Assembly (NCBI GenBank): GCA_038043465.1
Contig: JBBTBX010000006.1
Coordinates: 372,001-436,000, forward strand
Length of the DNA stretch: 64,000 nt
Origin: SXRF01 sp038043465
GTDB taxonomy: Bacteria > Pseudomonadota > Alphaproteobacteria > Rickettsiales > SXRF01
Direction: 5' to 3'
In this document: positions 32,164-42,234 of the stretch, in pieces
Layout of the letters: each line of letters starts with the position of its first letter
Position numbering within the stretch: the first letter of the stretch is position 1
Notes under the pieces: model-generated
Database searches by the model: none
Told to the model about the DNA's origin: nothing
What the model saw: only the letters and a program-made list of their open reading frames with translations
Program-made: the position numbers and the translations under genes

Positions 32164-35100
32164 ATGATTACCTCCTACTTGCAACAACAGAGCGCGCATC
32201 TTGCCAAAATCATTTCTGCTTTACCTAAGAATGCCGATAAAGATTTTTCTTATTTTGTTTCTAAGTTTTATGCAAAATTGCCAGTTGATGATCTTCTTGC
32301 ATTAGAGCCGGATAAGGCAATTGCCTTGGCAAAAAATGCGTTTGAGTTCATGACGGAGCGTAAAGGCGATGCACCGAAGATCCGCATTTTCACTCCCGAT
32401 AAAAAACAGCACGGTTACGAATCAAGGCATCTGGTGCTGGAGCTAATCAACGATGACATGCCTTTTCTGGTGGATTCTCTGTCGATGGAGCTGACGCGCC
32501 GTGGCTTTACCATTTATACTACCATCCACCCGATAATCAATGTTTCGCGTGACAAGAACGGAAAAATTTTAACCATAAGCGATAAGGGCGACAAAAAGGA
32601 ATCACTTATTCATTTTGAAATTTCTTCCATCCCTGATGGTACGGAGAGTGACCAGCTGATACAGGATTTGGATTGGATATTGCAAAATGTCCGTGCCTCA
32701 GTTGAGGATTGGCAAAAAATTATGGAAAAAGCCAAATTAGCGGCTGATTCTCTTAAACTTGGTGGGAAGGCAACAAGTGCTGATTCAATCGATGAAGTTC
32801 GTGATTTCCTGGAATGGATAGTGGATAAAAATTTTATATTTCTTGGTTATGCCGAATATCAGTTTTTTGATGATAAGGGTAAAGAAGTGTTTTCGGTTAT
32901 ACCGGATTCCAAACTTGGCATTTTAAAACTGACCGATGAAATATCCCCGCGCGGGATAGAGGCAATGCCACTGGAGCAGAGGCATTTCCTGCTTATTCCG
33001 CAACTCATTGAAATAACCAAATCAAACCGTCGTTCGCTGGTGCATCGTTCAGTGCCGATGGATTATATAGGTCTTAAGAAGTTTGATAAAAATGGTAATG
33101 TCGTTGGTGAGATTCGCTTTTTAGGATTATTTACTTCCAACGTCTATTACCAAAGCACGGAGTCGATTCCACTTATCAGGCGCAAGGTCGCCCGCGTTCT
33201 CGAACGTTCGGAATTTGAACCAGCCAGCCATGATGGAAAATCCTTAAAAACAATTCTGGAATTCCTACCGCGCGATGAAATTTTTCAGATGTCCGATGAA
33301 GATATGCTGGAAACAAGCATGGGTATTCTGGCACTGGAATATAAGCCGACAGTGCGGATTTTTGCGCGCAAGGATGTATTTGAGCGTTTTATCAGTTTTA
33401 TGATATTTGTTCCGCGTGAGAGGTTTTCTACTGAGTTACGCCGTCAGATTCAGCAGATTATCGAGCGCGGTTATAATGGTATCAGCTCATCATTTTCCAC
33501 GCAGATTAATGAAGCACCGCTTGCTCGCCTTAACCTGATTATCCGAACCACGCCCAATGATATTCCCAAAGTTTCCTTGCAGACAGTGGAGCAGGAAATT
33601 GCCAAATGTGCTTATAAATGGTCGGATTTACTCAGTGCATCTCTTGCGAAAAAATATGATGAAAAAACTGCTGAGAAATTTGCCCATATTTACGGCGATG
33701 CTTTTCCACAAAGCTACATAAACAGTTATGATTCGGATGCAGCAGTAGCCGATATTGATAAAATAGAGCAGGCCGTAGCTTCGAAAAGCCTTGCGCTTGA
33801 ACTGTTCTACAGGAAAAGAGAGGCTGATCAGAAAAAAGATCAGACTTTTCATTTAAAAATTTACAATCCCAATGAAGAAATAGCTCTTTCCGACATACTT
33901 CCTATGTTGGAAAATAGCGGTTTCAGGGTTATTGAGGAGCATCCATTTTTAATAAAACCACAAAATGAAAATAATGTGGCTGTATGGGTGCGTGATTTCC
34001 GTCTGCAACATATAAGCGATGTACAAATTGATTTTGCAAAGATCAAGCCGCTACTTGAACAAGCCTTACTCAAGGTTTGGCGATTGGAAATGGAAAATGA
34101 TCGGCTTAATGCACTTATTTTGAAAGCCGGACTCAATTTCAGGCAGGTTACGCTGCTTCGGGCTTATGCTAAATATTTGAAGCAAGCTGGGTTTGTGCAT
34201 GGTTTAATGGCGATTTGCCAGGCTTTCACTGCCCATCCGCAGATTATAAAAAATATTGTGGAGATGTTTGAATCACGCTTTAATCCAGCAACCAGCAACC
34301 AGCAACCAACTCCTGATTTTGAAGCGCAACTGGCGCAAGTAGAAAGTGCGACGCATGACCGCATATTACGCCGTTATATAGAATTAATTGGTGCAACACT
34401 GCGCACCAACTATTTTCAAACAGGTAGCGATGGTAAAGACAAACCGGTTCTTTCCTTTAAATTTAATTCAGCCAGCGTTCCTGATCTGCCAAAGCCAGTG
34501 CCGTATGCTGAGATTTTTGTCTATTCACCACGGGTGGAGGGTATCCATCTGCGGGGCGGGAAGGTTGCGCGTGGGGGCTTACGCTGGTCGGACAGACCTG
34601 ATGATTTCCGCACCGAAGTTCTGGGGCTTATGAAAGCACAGATGGTGAAAAATTCGGTTATTGTGCCGGTTGGCTCTAAGGGTGGTTTTGTTCTTAAACA
34701 AGCTCCAACTGCTCGAGATAAATTGCAGGAAGAAGGCATTGCCTGCTATAAACTATATCTTAGCGGACTCCTTGATATTACCGATAATATAGTGGGCGGG
34801 AAAATAATTCCGCCTGAAAAAGTGGTTCGCCATGATGGTGATGACCCTTATCTGGTGGTTGCTGCCGATAAAGGAACAGCCAGCTTCTCCGACATTGCTA
34901 ATTCCGTGTCAGCCGCTTACGGCTTCTGGTTGGGTGATGCCTTTGCTTCCGGTGGTTCGGTTGGCTATGACCATAAAAAAATGGCGATTACCGCTAAGGG
35001 AGCGTTTATTTCCGTTAAACGTCATTTTGCCGAGATGGGTGTGGATATAGACAGTGAAACTTTTACCGCAACCGGCATTGGCGATATGGCTGGTGACGTG

Positions 35101-36819
35101 TTTGGCAATGGTATGTTGCTTTCAAAAAATATGCGCCTTGTTGCAGCGTTTAACCATCTGCATATTTTTATTGATCCAACTCCAGATGAAAAAACCAGTT
35201 TTACTGAGCGCGAAAGGCTCTTTGAATTACCTCGTTCAAACTGGACAGACTATGATAAAAAGCTGATTTCAAAGGGTGGCGGGATTTATGAACGCAGCGC
35301 GAAAAGCATTAGTTTAAGTGATGAAGCACAAGCTGCTCTGGGTGTAAGCAAAACGACTTTAACGCCAGATGAACTTATTCGCGCTATCTTGCTGGCACCG
35401 GTTGATTTGCTGTGGAATGGTGGCATCGGTACTTATGTCAAAGCACAAGATGAAAGCGACGATCAGGTTGGTGACCGTGCTAATAATGCGGTGCGGGTAA
35501 ATGGCGGTGATCTGTGCTGCAAGATTATCGGCGAAGGCGGTAATCTCGGCTTCACCCAAAAAGGTCGCATCGAATATGCAAGGAATAATGGTCGGATAAA
35601 TACTGACGCGATCGATAATTCTGCCGGTGTTGATTGTTCGGATCATGAGGTGAATATCAAGATTGCGTTTAGCAGCGAAATAGTCAGCAAAAAACTTACA
35701 CTGGAAAAACGTGACGCATTACTTGCCTCCATGACCGATGAGGTGGGCGAGTTGGTGCTTAGGGACAATACTCTGCAAACGCAGGCACTGAGTATTGAAC
35801 AAGCGCGTGGCGTTAAACTTATTGATTCGCAGGTTCGCCTTATTCATCAGCTGGAAAAATTGGGGCTACTAAAAAGGGAGATTGAATTCCTGCCCAGCGA
35901 TAAACAGCTTGCCGAGCTGAAAACCGCCGGCAAGGGGCTTACCCGTCCGGAACTTGCCGTTCTGCTTTCTTATAGCAAGATGGCACGCTATAATAGCCTG
36001 CTTGAATCCAACCTGCCCGATGATGAATATTTTGTTTCTGACCTGAAACGTTATTTCCCTAATGCTATGCGTGGAGAGTTTGCTACTGCAATCGAAAAGC
36101 ATCCTCTAAGGCGGGAAATTATCGCGACTCTTATCACCAATGACATAGTGAATTATGCAGGCACGACTTTCACTTTCAATATGGCGGTGGATCTTAATGT
36201 TTCCATGCGCGATGTGACTGCGGCTTATATTATAGTCCGTGATTTGTTCAATTTGCCGGAAATGTGGAAAACCATCGATGCGAAGATGGATACCACCGCG
36301 CAGATTGACACTATTTTTACTATTCAGAAATTTGTTGAACGCTCTATTTTCTGGCTGCTGCGTAATGTTCGGCTGCCGATTAATATTTCCGAAGTTATCA
36401 AGGATTTCGCGCCGGCAATCAAGGAGATGAAAGGTGATTTGGAGCAGTTAACATCGGTTTTTGATATTATAACTATTGCCCGCCAGACCAAGAAAACCGT
36501 GGAAGATGTTAGCGTGATTTATGGAGAAATTGGCAGTAAATTACATTTGGAATGGCTGCGCTTATGCTCACAGAATATCAATATGGATACTTATTTTGAC
36601 CGGCTGGCGGCACAGGCTATCCTTGGCGATTTCTATGACGAGCAACGCCGTCTGGCAATATCGGTGATAACTGGCGGAAAAACCTTTGAGGATTGGCAGA
36701 AAGACAGGCAGGAAGCCTTAATCCGTTTTGATAATTTTATCCTGGAAATAAAATCAGGGGAGATTATTAACCTGTCCAAACTCATGGTCGCGCTTAACCA
36801 CTTGCGGGTTTTTGTGTAG
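32164..36819 (+). CDS. gdhZ: large NAD-specific glutamate dehydrogenase (180-kDa class)
   Basis: A 1551-residue catabolic enzyme converting glutamate to 2-oxoglutarate. The long N-terminal regulatory part (ACT-like segments around FLVDSLSMELTRRGF) precedes the catalytic core: RGGKVARGGLRWSDRPDDFRTEVLGLMKAQMVKN, VPVGSKGGFV with the active-site Lys, TGIGDMAGDVFGNGML and the NAD site near KIIGEGGNLGFTQ. Length fits the class found in Rickettsiales and other proteobacteria. A heptamer array at 34285-34305 adds the residues ATSNQQP in the segment before the core. Monocistronic. Confidence 0.95.
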   Translation: MITSYLQQQSAHLAKIISALPKNADKDFSYFVSKFYAKLPVDDLLALEPDKAIALAKNAFEFMTERKGDAPKIRIFTPDKKQHGYESRHLVLELINDDMPFLVDSLSMELTRRGFTIYTTIHPIINVSRDKNGKILTISDKGDKKESLIHFEISSIPDGTESDQLIQDLDWILQNVRASVEDWQKIMEKAKLAADSLKLGGKATSADSIDEVRDFLEWIVDKNFIFLGYAEYQFFDDKGKEVFSVIPDSKLGILKLTDEISPRGIEAMPLEQRHFLLIPQLIEITKSNRRSLVHRSVPMDYIGLKKFDKNGNVVGEIRFLGLFTSNVYYQSTESIPLIRRKVARVLERSEFEPASHDGKSLKTILEFLPRDEIFQMSDEDMLETSMGILALEYKPTVRIFARKDVFERFISFMIFVPRERFSTELRRQIQQIIERGYNGISSSFSTQINEAPLARLNLIIRTTPNDIPKVSLQTVEQEIAKCAYKWSDLLSASLAKKYDEKTAEKFAHIYGDAFPQSYINSYDSDAAVADIDKIEQAVASKSLALELFYRKREADQKKDQTFHLKIYNPNEEIALSDILPMLENSGFRVIEEHPFLIKPQNENNVAVWVRDFRLQHISDVQIDFAKIKPLLEQALLKVWRLEMENDRLNALILKAGLNFRQVTLLRAYAKYLKQAGFVHGLMAICQAFTAHPQIIKNIVEMFESRFNPATSNQQPTPDFEAQLAQVESATHDRILRRYIELIGATLRTNYFQTGSDGKDKPVLSFKFNSASVPDLPKPVPYAEIFVYSPRVEGIHLRGGKVARGGLRWSDRPDDFRTEVLGLMKAQMVKNSVIVPVGSKGGFVLKQAPTARDKLQEEGIACYKLYLSGLLDITDNIVGGKIIPPEKVVRHDGDDPYLVVAADKGTASFSDIANSVSAAYGFWLGDAFASGGSVGYDHKKMAITAKGAFISVKRHFAEMGVDIDSETFTATGIGDMAGDVFGNGMLLSKNMRLVAAFNHLHIFIDPTPDEKTSFTERERLFELPRSNWTDYDKKLISKGGGIYERSAKSISLSDEAQAALGVSKTTLTPDELIRAILLAPVDLLWNGGIGTYVKAQDESDDQVGDRANNAVRVNGGDLCCKIIGEGGNLGFTQKGRIEYARNNGRINTDAIDNSAGVDCSDHEVNIKIAFSSEIVSKKLTLEKRDALLASMTDEVGELVLRDNTLQTQALSIEQARGVKLIDSQVRLIHQLEKLGLLKREIEFLPSDKQLAELKTAGKGLTRPELAVLLSYSKMARYNSLLESNLPDDEYFVSDLKRYFPNAMRGEFATAIEKHPLRREIIATLITNDIVNYAGTTFTFNMAVDLNVSMRDVTAAYIIVRDLFNLPEMWKTIDAKMDTTAQIDTIFTIQKFVERSIFWLLRNVRLPINISEVIKDFAPAIKEMKGDLEQLTSVFDIITIARQTKKTVEDVSVIYGEIGSKLHLEWLRLCSQNINMDTYFDRLAAQAILGDFYDEQRRLAISVITGGKTFEDWQKDRQEALIRFDNFILEIKSGEIINLSKLMVALNHLRVFV
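34285..34305. repeat. heptamer array CCAGCAA inside gdhZ
   Basis: Three exact tandem copies of CCAGCAA followed by a degenerate unit CCAACTC. Encodes PATSNQQPTP in a linker between the regulatory and catalytic parts; the frame is preserved. Confidence 0.85.
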
Positions 36820-36835
36820 GCTTAAAATAAAAAAG

Positions 36836-36915
36836 TTTGTATACATCTCTTGATTGAATATATACAAAGTGGCATAGTTTGTATAATTTAAAAAAAAGAA
36901 GTATACAAACTATGC
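36836..36915. promoter_or_regulatory. two inverted TTTGTATA pairs upstream of and over the Fic start
   Basis: Pair one: TTTGTATA 36836-36843 and TATACAAA 36861-36868. Pair two: TTTGTATA 36878-36885 and TATACAAA 36902-36909. The second pair belongs to a perfect 14-base inverted repeat (GCATAGTTTGTATA, 36872-36885, and its complement 36902-36915) whose right arm contains the Fic ATG. The layout suits cooperative autorepression or control of translation. Confidence 0.65.
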
Positions 36916-38051
36916 AAATTGAAATTGGTAAAAATATTAAGCAAAAAGAAGGATTTACTGCATTTATACCGCATGAATTTCCTCCCAGGCGTGGTTTTCA
37001 ATTTAATGCCTTAACTTTAAAAAAGAACGACCAAGCCACAAGGTTGTTAGGTAAGCTGGATGGAATAACCAAGCTTTTACCTGATGCCGATTATTTTTTA
37101 CTTATGTATTTGCGTAAAGATGCGGCATCTTCCAGCCAGATTGAAGGAACGCAAGCAACAATGATGGATGCAATTGAGGCGGAGGCGAATGCTAGTGCTT
37201 CTTTGCCTAAAGATGTTGATGATATTCTGCATTATATTAAAGCTCTTAGTTATGGAATGAAAAGAGTTGAGGAAGATGAATTTCCTATCTCAAACCGTTT
37301 TATTTGTGAATTGCATGAAGTACTTATGGATAATGCCAGAACTACGCAGCATGCTTATGCTGGCGAGTTTAGAACCACTCAAAACTGGATTGGTGGTACT
37401 CGTCCTGATAATGCTAGTTTTGTACCTCCACCTGTGATTGAAATGAATAGAGCATTAAGCGATCTTGAGAAATTTATTCATGCCGATGATTATACGCTTA
37501 CTCTCATTAAAGCTGCTCTAATACATTCGCAATTTGAAACCATTCATCCTTTTGCCGATGGCAATGGGAGAACTGGACGAATGCTGATTACTTTTTACCT
37601 ATGGCAGGAAGGTTTTTTAGAGAAACCTGTTTTGTTTTTATCATCATTTTTTAAAAAACATCAGCAACTATATTATGAAAGACTAAGTGGTTATCATAAT
37701 GGACAGGTTGAGAAGTGGGTTGAATTTTTTCTGGATGGGGTGATTGAAATAGCTGGTGAGGCAATTGATGTCGCTGCCAAAATAACTGATCTACGTGAGC
37801 GAGATATGGTAAAACTACAATCTCTTGGAAAGAGAGCTTCGGAAAGCGCAGTTCTTATACTTCCTAAGCTTTATGCCCAACCAATTGTAAATGTTTCTAT
37901 GATTGTAAAATGGACGGGTTACACCCCAGCGGGCGCACAAAAAATTGTTATGCGCTTTGTAGAAATGGGCATTCTTGTACCAAAAGATGCTGATAAGAGA
38001 TATGGGCAGCTTTATCTTTACAAAGATTATATTGAGATATTCTCTAGATAA
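36912..38051 (+). CDS. Fic domain protein with N-terminal inhibitory motif and C-terminal winged helix
   Basis: A 379-residue AMP-transferase-type Fic protein. The inhibitory helix motif S-x3-E-G is at S74-E78-G79 (class II arrangement, N-terminal to the core). The catalytic motif HPFADGNGRTGR spans H212 to R223 and is intact. The C-terminal region (VSMIVKWTGYTPAGAQKIVMRFVEMGIL) looks like a winged helix, so it may bind its own operator. ATG 36912 is used; a TTG at 36879 would place codons inside the palindromic control region. It stops one base before the convergent purH end. The target protein is unknown. Confidence 0.9.
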   Translation: MQIEIGKNIKQKEGFTAFIPHEFPPRRGFQFNALTLKKNDQATRLLGKLDGITKLLPDADYFLLMYLRKDAASSSQIEGTQATMMDAIEAEANASASLPKDVDDILHYIKALSYGMKRVEEDEFPISNRFICELHEVLMDNARTTQHAYAGEFRTTQNWIGGTRPDNASFVPPPVIEMNRALSDLEKFIHADDYTLTLIKAALIHSQFETIHPFADGNGRTGRMLITFYLWQEGFLEKPVLFLSSFFKKHQQLYYERLSGYHNGQVEKWVEFFLDGVIEIAGEAIDVAAKITDLRERDMVKLQSLGKRASESAVLILPKLYAQPIVNVSMIVKWTGYTPAGAQKIVMRFVEMGILVPKDADKRYGQLYLYKDYIEIFSR

Positions 38052-39593
38052 TTAATGCCGAAAATGCCTGATTCCAGTAAACACCATTGCGATATTATGT
38101 TTATCAGCAGCTTCTATAACTTCTGCGTCACGCATTGAGCCGCCTGGCTGAATGATTGCGCTAATTCCTGCCTGCGCTGCCATCTCCACATTATCAGCGA
38201 AAGGAAAAAATGCGTCTGATGCCAGAACGCAGCCTGTTGTTTCAAGTCCTGCTTCTTTTGCCTTCCAACAGGCGATACGGGTAGAATCAATACGGCTCAT
38301 CTGCCCTGCCCCGATACCTATCGTTGCTCCGCCACGCACAAGGACAATAGTGTTTGATTTAACATGTTTAGCAATGGTGAAAGCAAACAGCAAATCGTCC
38401 AGCTGGGATTTGCTTGGCGCAGTTTTAGTTGTGGTTTTAAGTTCATCTTTAGTGATAATCATATCATCTTCCTGATATAGAAATCCGCCCGAAATGGTTT
38501 TTATAGTCATTTTCGGGGCTGGTTTGCGGGTATTTCCTGAGAGCAATAATTTTAGTTTTTTGCGGCTCGATAACGTCGAAACTGAATCCGCATCCGCGTC
38601 TGGAGCGATCATTACTTCCAAAAATAATTTGCCGAGCACGTCGCAGAATTCCTTGGTTAGCGGGCGGTTAGTGGCGATAATTCCGCCATAAGCCGACACA
38701 GGGTCGCAGGCAAGAGCTTTTGCAAAAGCTTCTACGATATTACCACCCACTGCTACACCGCAGGGGTTGGCGTGCTTTACAATTACGACAGCAGGCTCAT
38801 CAAATTCGCGCACCAGTTCAAACGCCGCGCTGGCATCATTTAAGTTATTATAGCTAAGCTCTGCACCTTGCACTTGCCTTGCGCCGGCGAGTGTACCAGT
38901 AATTTCACCAGCGGTGTAAAAAGCGGCTTTCTGGTGCGGGTTTTCACCGTAATGCAGGGATTGTTGTAATCTTCCAGCAATGGCTAGGTTCTGCGGGAAT
39001 GGGTTTTCATTCTGGCGATTAAACCAATCACTAATAGCTGAGTCATAAGCTGCCGTTTTGCTATAGGCTTTAGCAGCAAGGAGTTTACGGGTTTTCAGGC
39101 TGGTGGCGTTTTTATTCGTCTTCATTTCTTCCATTACAGAAGCGTAATCACTTGGATCAGTTACGATAGTTACGAATTCATGGTTTTTGGCGGCACTACG
39201 CACCATGCTCGGTCCGCCAATATCAATATTTTCAATGCATTCTTCAAAACCCGCACCCTTTGCCACAGTTTCTTCAAACGGGTAGAGATTGATAACTACC
39301 AGATCAATGGCAGAAATATCATGTTCGCTCATTGCTTTTTTATGAGCTTCATTACTACGGACAGCAAGCAATCCACCATGAATCTTGGGATGCAAAGTCT
39401 TAACCCTTCCATCCATAATTTCTGGAAATCCAGTATGGTCAGAAACTTCAGTGACGGTAATACCAGCATCACGCAGAGCTTTAGCCGTGCCACCAGTTGA
39501 AAGGATTATTATATTTTGTGAAGCAAGAAATTTAGCAAAATCCAGCAGACCGGTTTTATCGGAAACAGAAATAAGTGCGCATTTAATAGTCAT
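38052..39593 (-). CDS. purH: bifunctional AICAR formyltransferase / IMP cyclohydrolase
   Basis: A 513-residue enzyme for the last two steps of IMP synthesis. The N-terminal cyclohydrolase domain shows LISVSDKTGL, LSTGGTAKAL and DGRVKTLHPKIHGG; the formyltransferase domain shows LHYGENPHQKAAFY, VIVKHANPCGVA with the catalytic Lys-His, and QPGGSMRDAEVIEAAD. Length is typical. Together with purD it indicates de novo purine synthesis. Confidence 0.96.
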   Translation of the reverse strand: MTIKCALISVSDKTGLLDFAKFLASQNIIILSTGGTAKALRDAGITVTEVSDHTGFPEIMDGRVKTLHPKIHGGLLAVRSNEAHKKAMSEHDISAIDLVVINLYPFEETVAKGAGFEECIENIDIGGPSMVRSAAKNHEFVTIVTDPSDYASVMEEMKTNKNATSLKTRKLLAAKAYSKTAAYDSAISDWFNRQNENPFPQNLAIAGRLQQSLHYGENPHQKAAFYTAGEITGTLAGARQVQGAELSYNNLNDASAAFELVREFDEPAVVIVKHANPCGVAVGGNIVEAFAKALACDPVSAYGGIIATNRPLTKEFCDVLGKLFLEVMIAPDADADSVSTLSSRKKLKLLLSGNTRKPAPKMTIKTISGGFLYQEDDMIITKDELKTTTKTAPSKSQLDDLLFAFTIAKHVKSNTIVLVRGGATIGIGAGQMSRIDSTRIACWKAKEAGLETTGCVLASDAFFPFADNVEMAAQAGISAIIQPGGSMRDAEVIEAADKHNIAMVFTGIRHFRH

Positions 39594-39615
39594 ATACTCT
39601 TCTCAATTTTTATTA

Positions 39616-39918
39616 TTAATGGTGAATGCTGCGAAGTACAGCTTCTGGGTTATGTGCTATAACATTAAGAAGAACCAATGCGGCTCCTTTTGGCTCTCTG
39701 CGTCCTTGCTCCCAATTGCGAATGGTCGCGGCACTAACTCCAAAAGCTGCCGCGAATTTATCCTGTGATAATCCAAGTTTGGAGCGGGCTTTTTTTACAT
39801 CAATATCAGGAATTTTGATTTTGTGGGTAGTAGACATCTTTTTATTACCCTTACTGTAGGCAAGAGCTTGTTCAAGACCATGTAAAATGCTTTTTTCTAC
39901 TTTATTAAATTTTTTCAT
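39616..39918 (-). CDS. HTH antitoxin (HigA/NadS type)
   Basis: A 100-residue Xre-family protein whose helix-turn-helix (KARSKLGLSQDKFAAAFGVSAATIRNWEQGRREPKGAALVLL) is typical of antitoxins encoded downstream of a RelE-type toxin. GGAGAAAATT precedes the ATG. It follows the toxin gene by 11 bases and should repress the module through the inverted repeat at 40276-40296. Confidence 0.9.
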   Translation of the reverse strand: MKKFNKVEKSILHGLEQALAYSKGNKKMSTTHKIKIPDIDVKKARSKLGLSQDKFAAAFGVSAATIRNWEQGRREPKGAALVLLNVIAHNPEAVLRSIHH

Positions 39919-39929
39919 AATTTTCTCCT

Positions 39930-40268
39930 TTATATATATTCTTCAATAATAAGAGGTAATATTTTACGGTAATGGTTGCAGGCTGCTTTACTAATATTTG
40001 CTTTTTCGTTTTTAGCAAATCCGGTAATTAGAAATACAGGAACATTCTCATTATAATAATAATGCACTATCCTAAAGCCGCCGGATTTTCCTTTACCATC
40101 TTTTGCAAAACGGAACTTACGCAGTTCTCCAGAACCAGAAATAATATCGCCAATTTCCGGATTATTCGCCAAATCACTTATAATTTTTAGCACATCATTT
40201 TCAGAGAGATATTTCTTTGCAAATGTTTTGAATTCAGGAAGCTCCACTACTGTAATATATTTTTCCAT
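39930..40268 (-). CDS. RelE/HigB-type toxin
   Basis: A 112-residue toxin of the RelE superfamily, expected to cleave mRNA on ribosomes. Family features are the opening VVELPEFKTFAKKYLSE, ELRKFRFAKDGKGKSGGFRIVHYYY and VFLITGFAKNEKANIS. The toxin-first order with an HTH antitoxin downstream is the HigBA/NadS layout. It is complete and shows no disruption. Confidence 0.9.
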   Translation of the reverse strand: MEKYITVVELPEFKTFAKKYLSENDVLKIISDLANNPEIGDIISGSGELRKFRFAKDGKGKSGGFRIVHYYYNENVPVFLITGFAKNEKANISKAACNHYRKILPLIIEEYI

Positions 40269-40275
40269 ATAGTTA

Positions 40276-40296
40276 CTATACGCTATTGGCGTATAG
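40276..40296. promoter_or_regulatory. operator-like inverted repeat of the RelE/HTH module
   Basis: CTATACGC, five-base spacer TATTG, GCGTATAG: a perfect 8-base inverted repeat just upstream of the toxin ATG (40268, minus strand). Likely binding site of the HTH antitoxin. Confidence 0.65.
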
Positions 40297-40326
40297 AAGC
40301 AAGTGCAATTTTATCTCTGTGCAAAT

Positions 40327-42234
40327 CTACCTCTTTGCCTGCGTAAATTCAGGAACCAGCTTTTTTAGCATATCCAAAGCAGAAACGGAGTCGCGCAGTT
40401 TACAGGCTTCATATAGGGAAGAAAAGGATCTTTTCAGGGTTTTCAGGTCAGTTTCTCGTGGAGAAGCCAGAAAAATTCCTTTATGTGAAGTATGGGCGAT
40501 ATTTTCCGAGAGGTGGAAGAGCTCTTCATAGAGCTTCTCACCCGGGCGCAAACCGGTAAATACAATGTCAATATCGCTATAAGGCTTAAAACCGGCAAGC
40601 TTAATCATCTGTAGGGCAAGATCCAATATCTTCATAGGACGACCCATATCCAGCACGAAAATATATTCCTGCTTGGTCTGCATATCACGCCCCAGCACTG
40701 ATGCCTGTAGCACCAGTTCAACAGCTTCGCGCACCGTCATGAAATAGCGAGTCATTTCCGGATCGGTCACAGTTATCGGCCCACCGCCCGCCAGTTGTTC
40801 ATTAAACAACGGCACCACTGAACCGGTAGAACCAAGCACATTACCAAAACGCACAGTAATAAATTTAGTATGTCCGGCTTTGCTCTCTTGCTCCTGCTGT
40901 CCCATTGCCTGACAGAAGCTTTCAGCAAGACGTTTGCTTGCCCCCATAACATTGGTCGGGTTTACCGCTTTATCGGTGGAGATCATAACCATGGCCTGAG
41001 CCTGATGCCGCAGGCAGGCCTCAGCGATGTTGCGTGTACCAAATACATTGGTAAGAATGGTTTCTTCGATATTATATTCAGCAATCGGCACATGTTTTAT
41101 TGCCGCGGCGTGGAAAACCAGTTCCGGCGAATGTTTTTCAAAAACCTTTTCCACCTGTTCTTCATCGCGGACATCACCAAGCACGCAAACCAGTGGTAGG
41201 TTTGGAAATTTTGCCCTGAGTTCGCGCTCAATTTGATAGATGTGCAGCTCGCTCAGTTCCATGATAACCAGCTCTTCCGGTTCGTAAGAAGCTATCTGCC
41301 TGGTTAATTCCCCTCCTATTGTCCCTCCGGCACCGGTAACCAGAACGCTCTTTCCCGCAACTAACTTACGCATCGCTTCACGGTCGAGAACATGCTGCGA
41401 GCGTCCAAGTAAATCTTCAACTGCTATGGGACGGATATCGAGTTTTTCCTTTATTCCCTGTTTGAATTCGCTAAGTCTGGGCAAGCGGGCAAGCGTAATA
41501 CCCAAACCATCAGCTATATCAAGCAATTGAGCCATATTTTTACCAGAAACATCCTCATCGCTTACGATCATCTTTTGTGGCTTTATACCCTTGCGAGTTA
41601 ATTTTCTAACAATAACTGGAATTGTATCACTGTCCCCATAAATAGGAACCCGGTGGATAGTACGTCCTTTTTTGGTAGTGTCGTCATCAATCAAACCCAC
41701 TACCTCATAAGCGGATTGATGATTACGCTGACTATTGCGGATAAATTGTTCGGCTGCATCCCCCGCCCCTATAAGCAGAACTGGGATTTTATGGATTTCT
41801 TCAGCTGTAATTTTCCAGTTGATGGTGTGATCTTTAAGGGCACGATAGATAAAACGAGGTCCGCCGAGAAGCATTATAAGCAACATCCAGTTGATGAATA
41901 ACACCGACCTTGGAAGCCCGCTTAATCTGTTAAATATAAACATTAATACGGCAAAAATCAGTATTGACAGGGTAACGGCTTTTATGATGGTGGTCAGGTC
42001 ACGCATAGAAGCATAACGCCATGAGCCACGATAGAGGCGCATATATATGAAAACCGTAATACACACCAAAGTAAGGGTGACAGTCCCAATTAGTAAATAA
42101 GGGAAAGAATCGGTTATCTGCTCATCGCCAAGGCGAATATAGACAGCCAGCAGAAAACTTACAGATGCCATGATGGTATCATGCAAGGTTGCTACAAGAT
42201 TGCGCAGTGATCTATCAAATTTATAGTTGTTCAT
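40327..42234 (-). CDS. CapD/PglF-type nucleoside-diphosphate sugar 4,6-dehydratase
   Basis: A 635-residue membrane protein: four N-terminal membrane segments, a CoA-binding-like Rossmann domain (LLIGAGDAAEQFI), and a C-terminal SDR domain with VTGAGGTIGGELTRQI and MISTDKAVNPTNVMGASKR, the substituted active site (Met-x3-Lys) of UDP-GlcNAc 4,6-dehydratases. It probably feeds diamino- or deoxy-sugar into a surface glycan. The ATG at 42234 is preferred to a TTG at 42261, leaving a 14-base overlap with the GT4-like gene. It ends the long nfu-to-capD run. Confidence 0.9.
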   Translation of the reverse strand: MNNYKFDRSLRNLVATLHDTIMASVSFLLAVYIRLGDEQITDSFPYLLIGTVTLTLVCITVFIYMRLYRGSWRYASMRDLTTIIKAVTLSILIFAVLMFIFNRLSGLPRSVLFINWMLLIMLLGGPRFIYRALKDHTINWKITAEEIHKIPVLLIGAGDAAEQFIRNSQRNHQSAYEVVGLIDDDTTKKGRTIHRVPIYGDSDTIPVIVRKLTRKGIKPQKMIVSDEDVSGKNMAQLLDIADGLGITLARLPRLSEFKQGIKEKLDIRPIAVEDLLGRSQHVLDREAMRKLVAGKSVLVTGAGGTIGGELTRQIASYEPEELVIMELSELHIYQIERELRAKFPNLPLVCVLGDVRDEEQVEKVFEKHSPELVFHAAAIKHVPIAEYNIEETILTNVFGTRNIAEACLRHQAQAMVMISTDKAVNPTNVMGASKRLAESFCQAMGQQEQESKAGHTKFITVRFGNVLGSTGSVVPLFNEQLAGGGPITVTDPEMTRYFMTVREAVELVLQASVLGRDMQTKQEYIFVLDMGRPMKILDLALQMIKLAGFKPYSDIDIVFTGLRPGEKLYEELFHLSENIAHTSHKGIFLASPRETDLKTLKRSFSSLYEACKLRDSVSALDMLKKLVPEFTQAKR

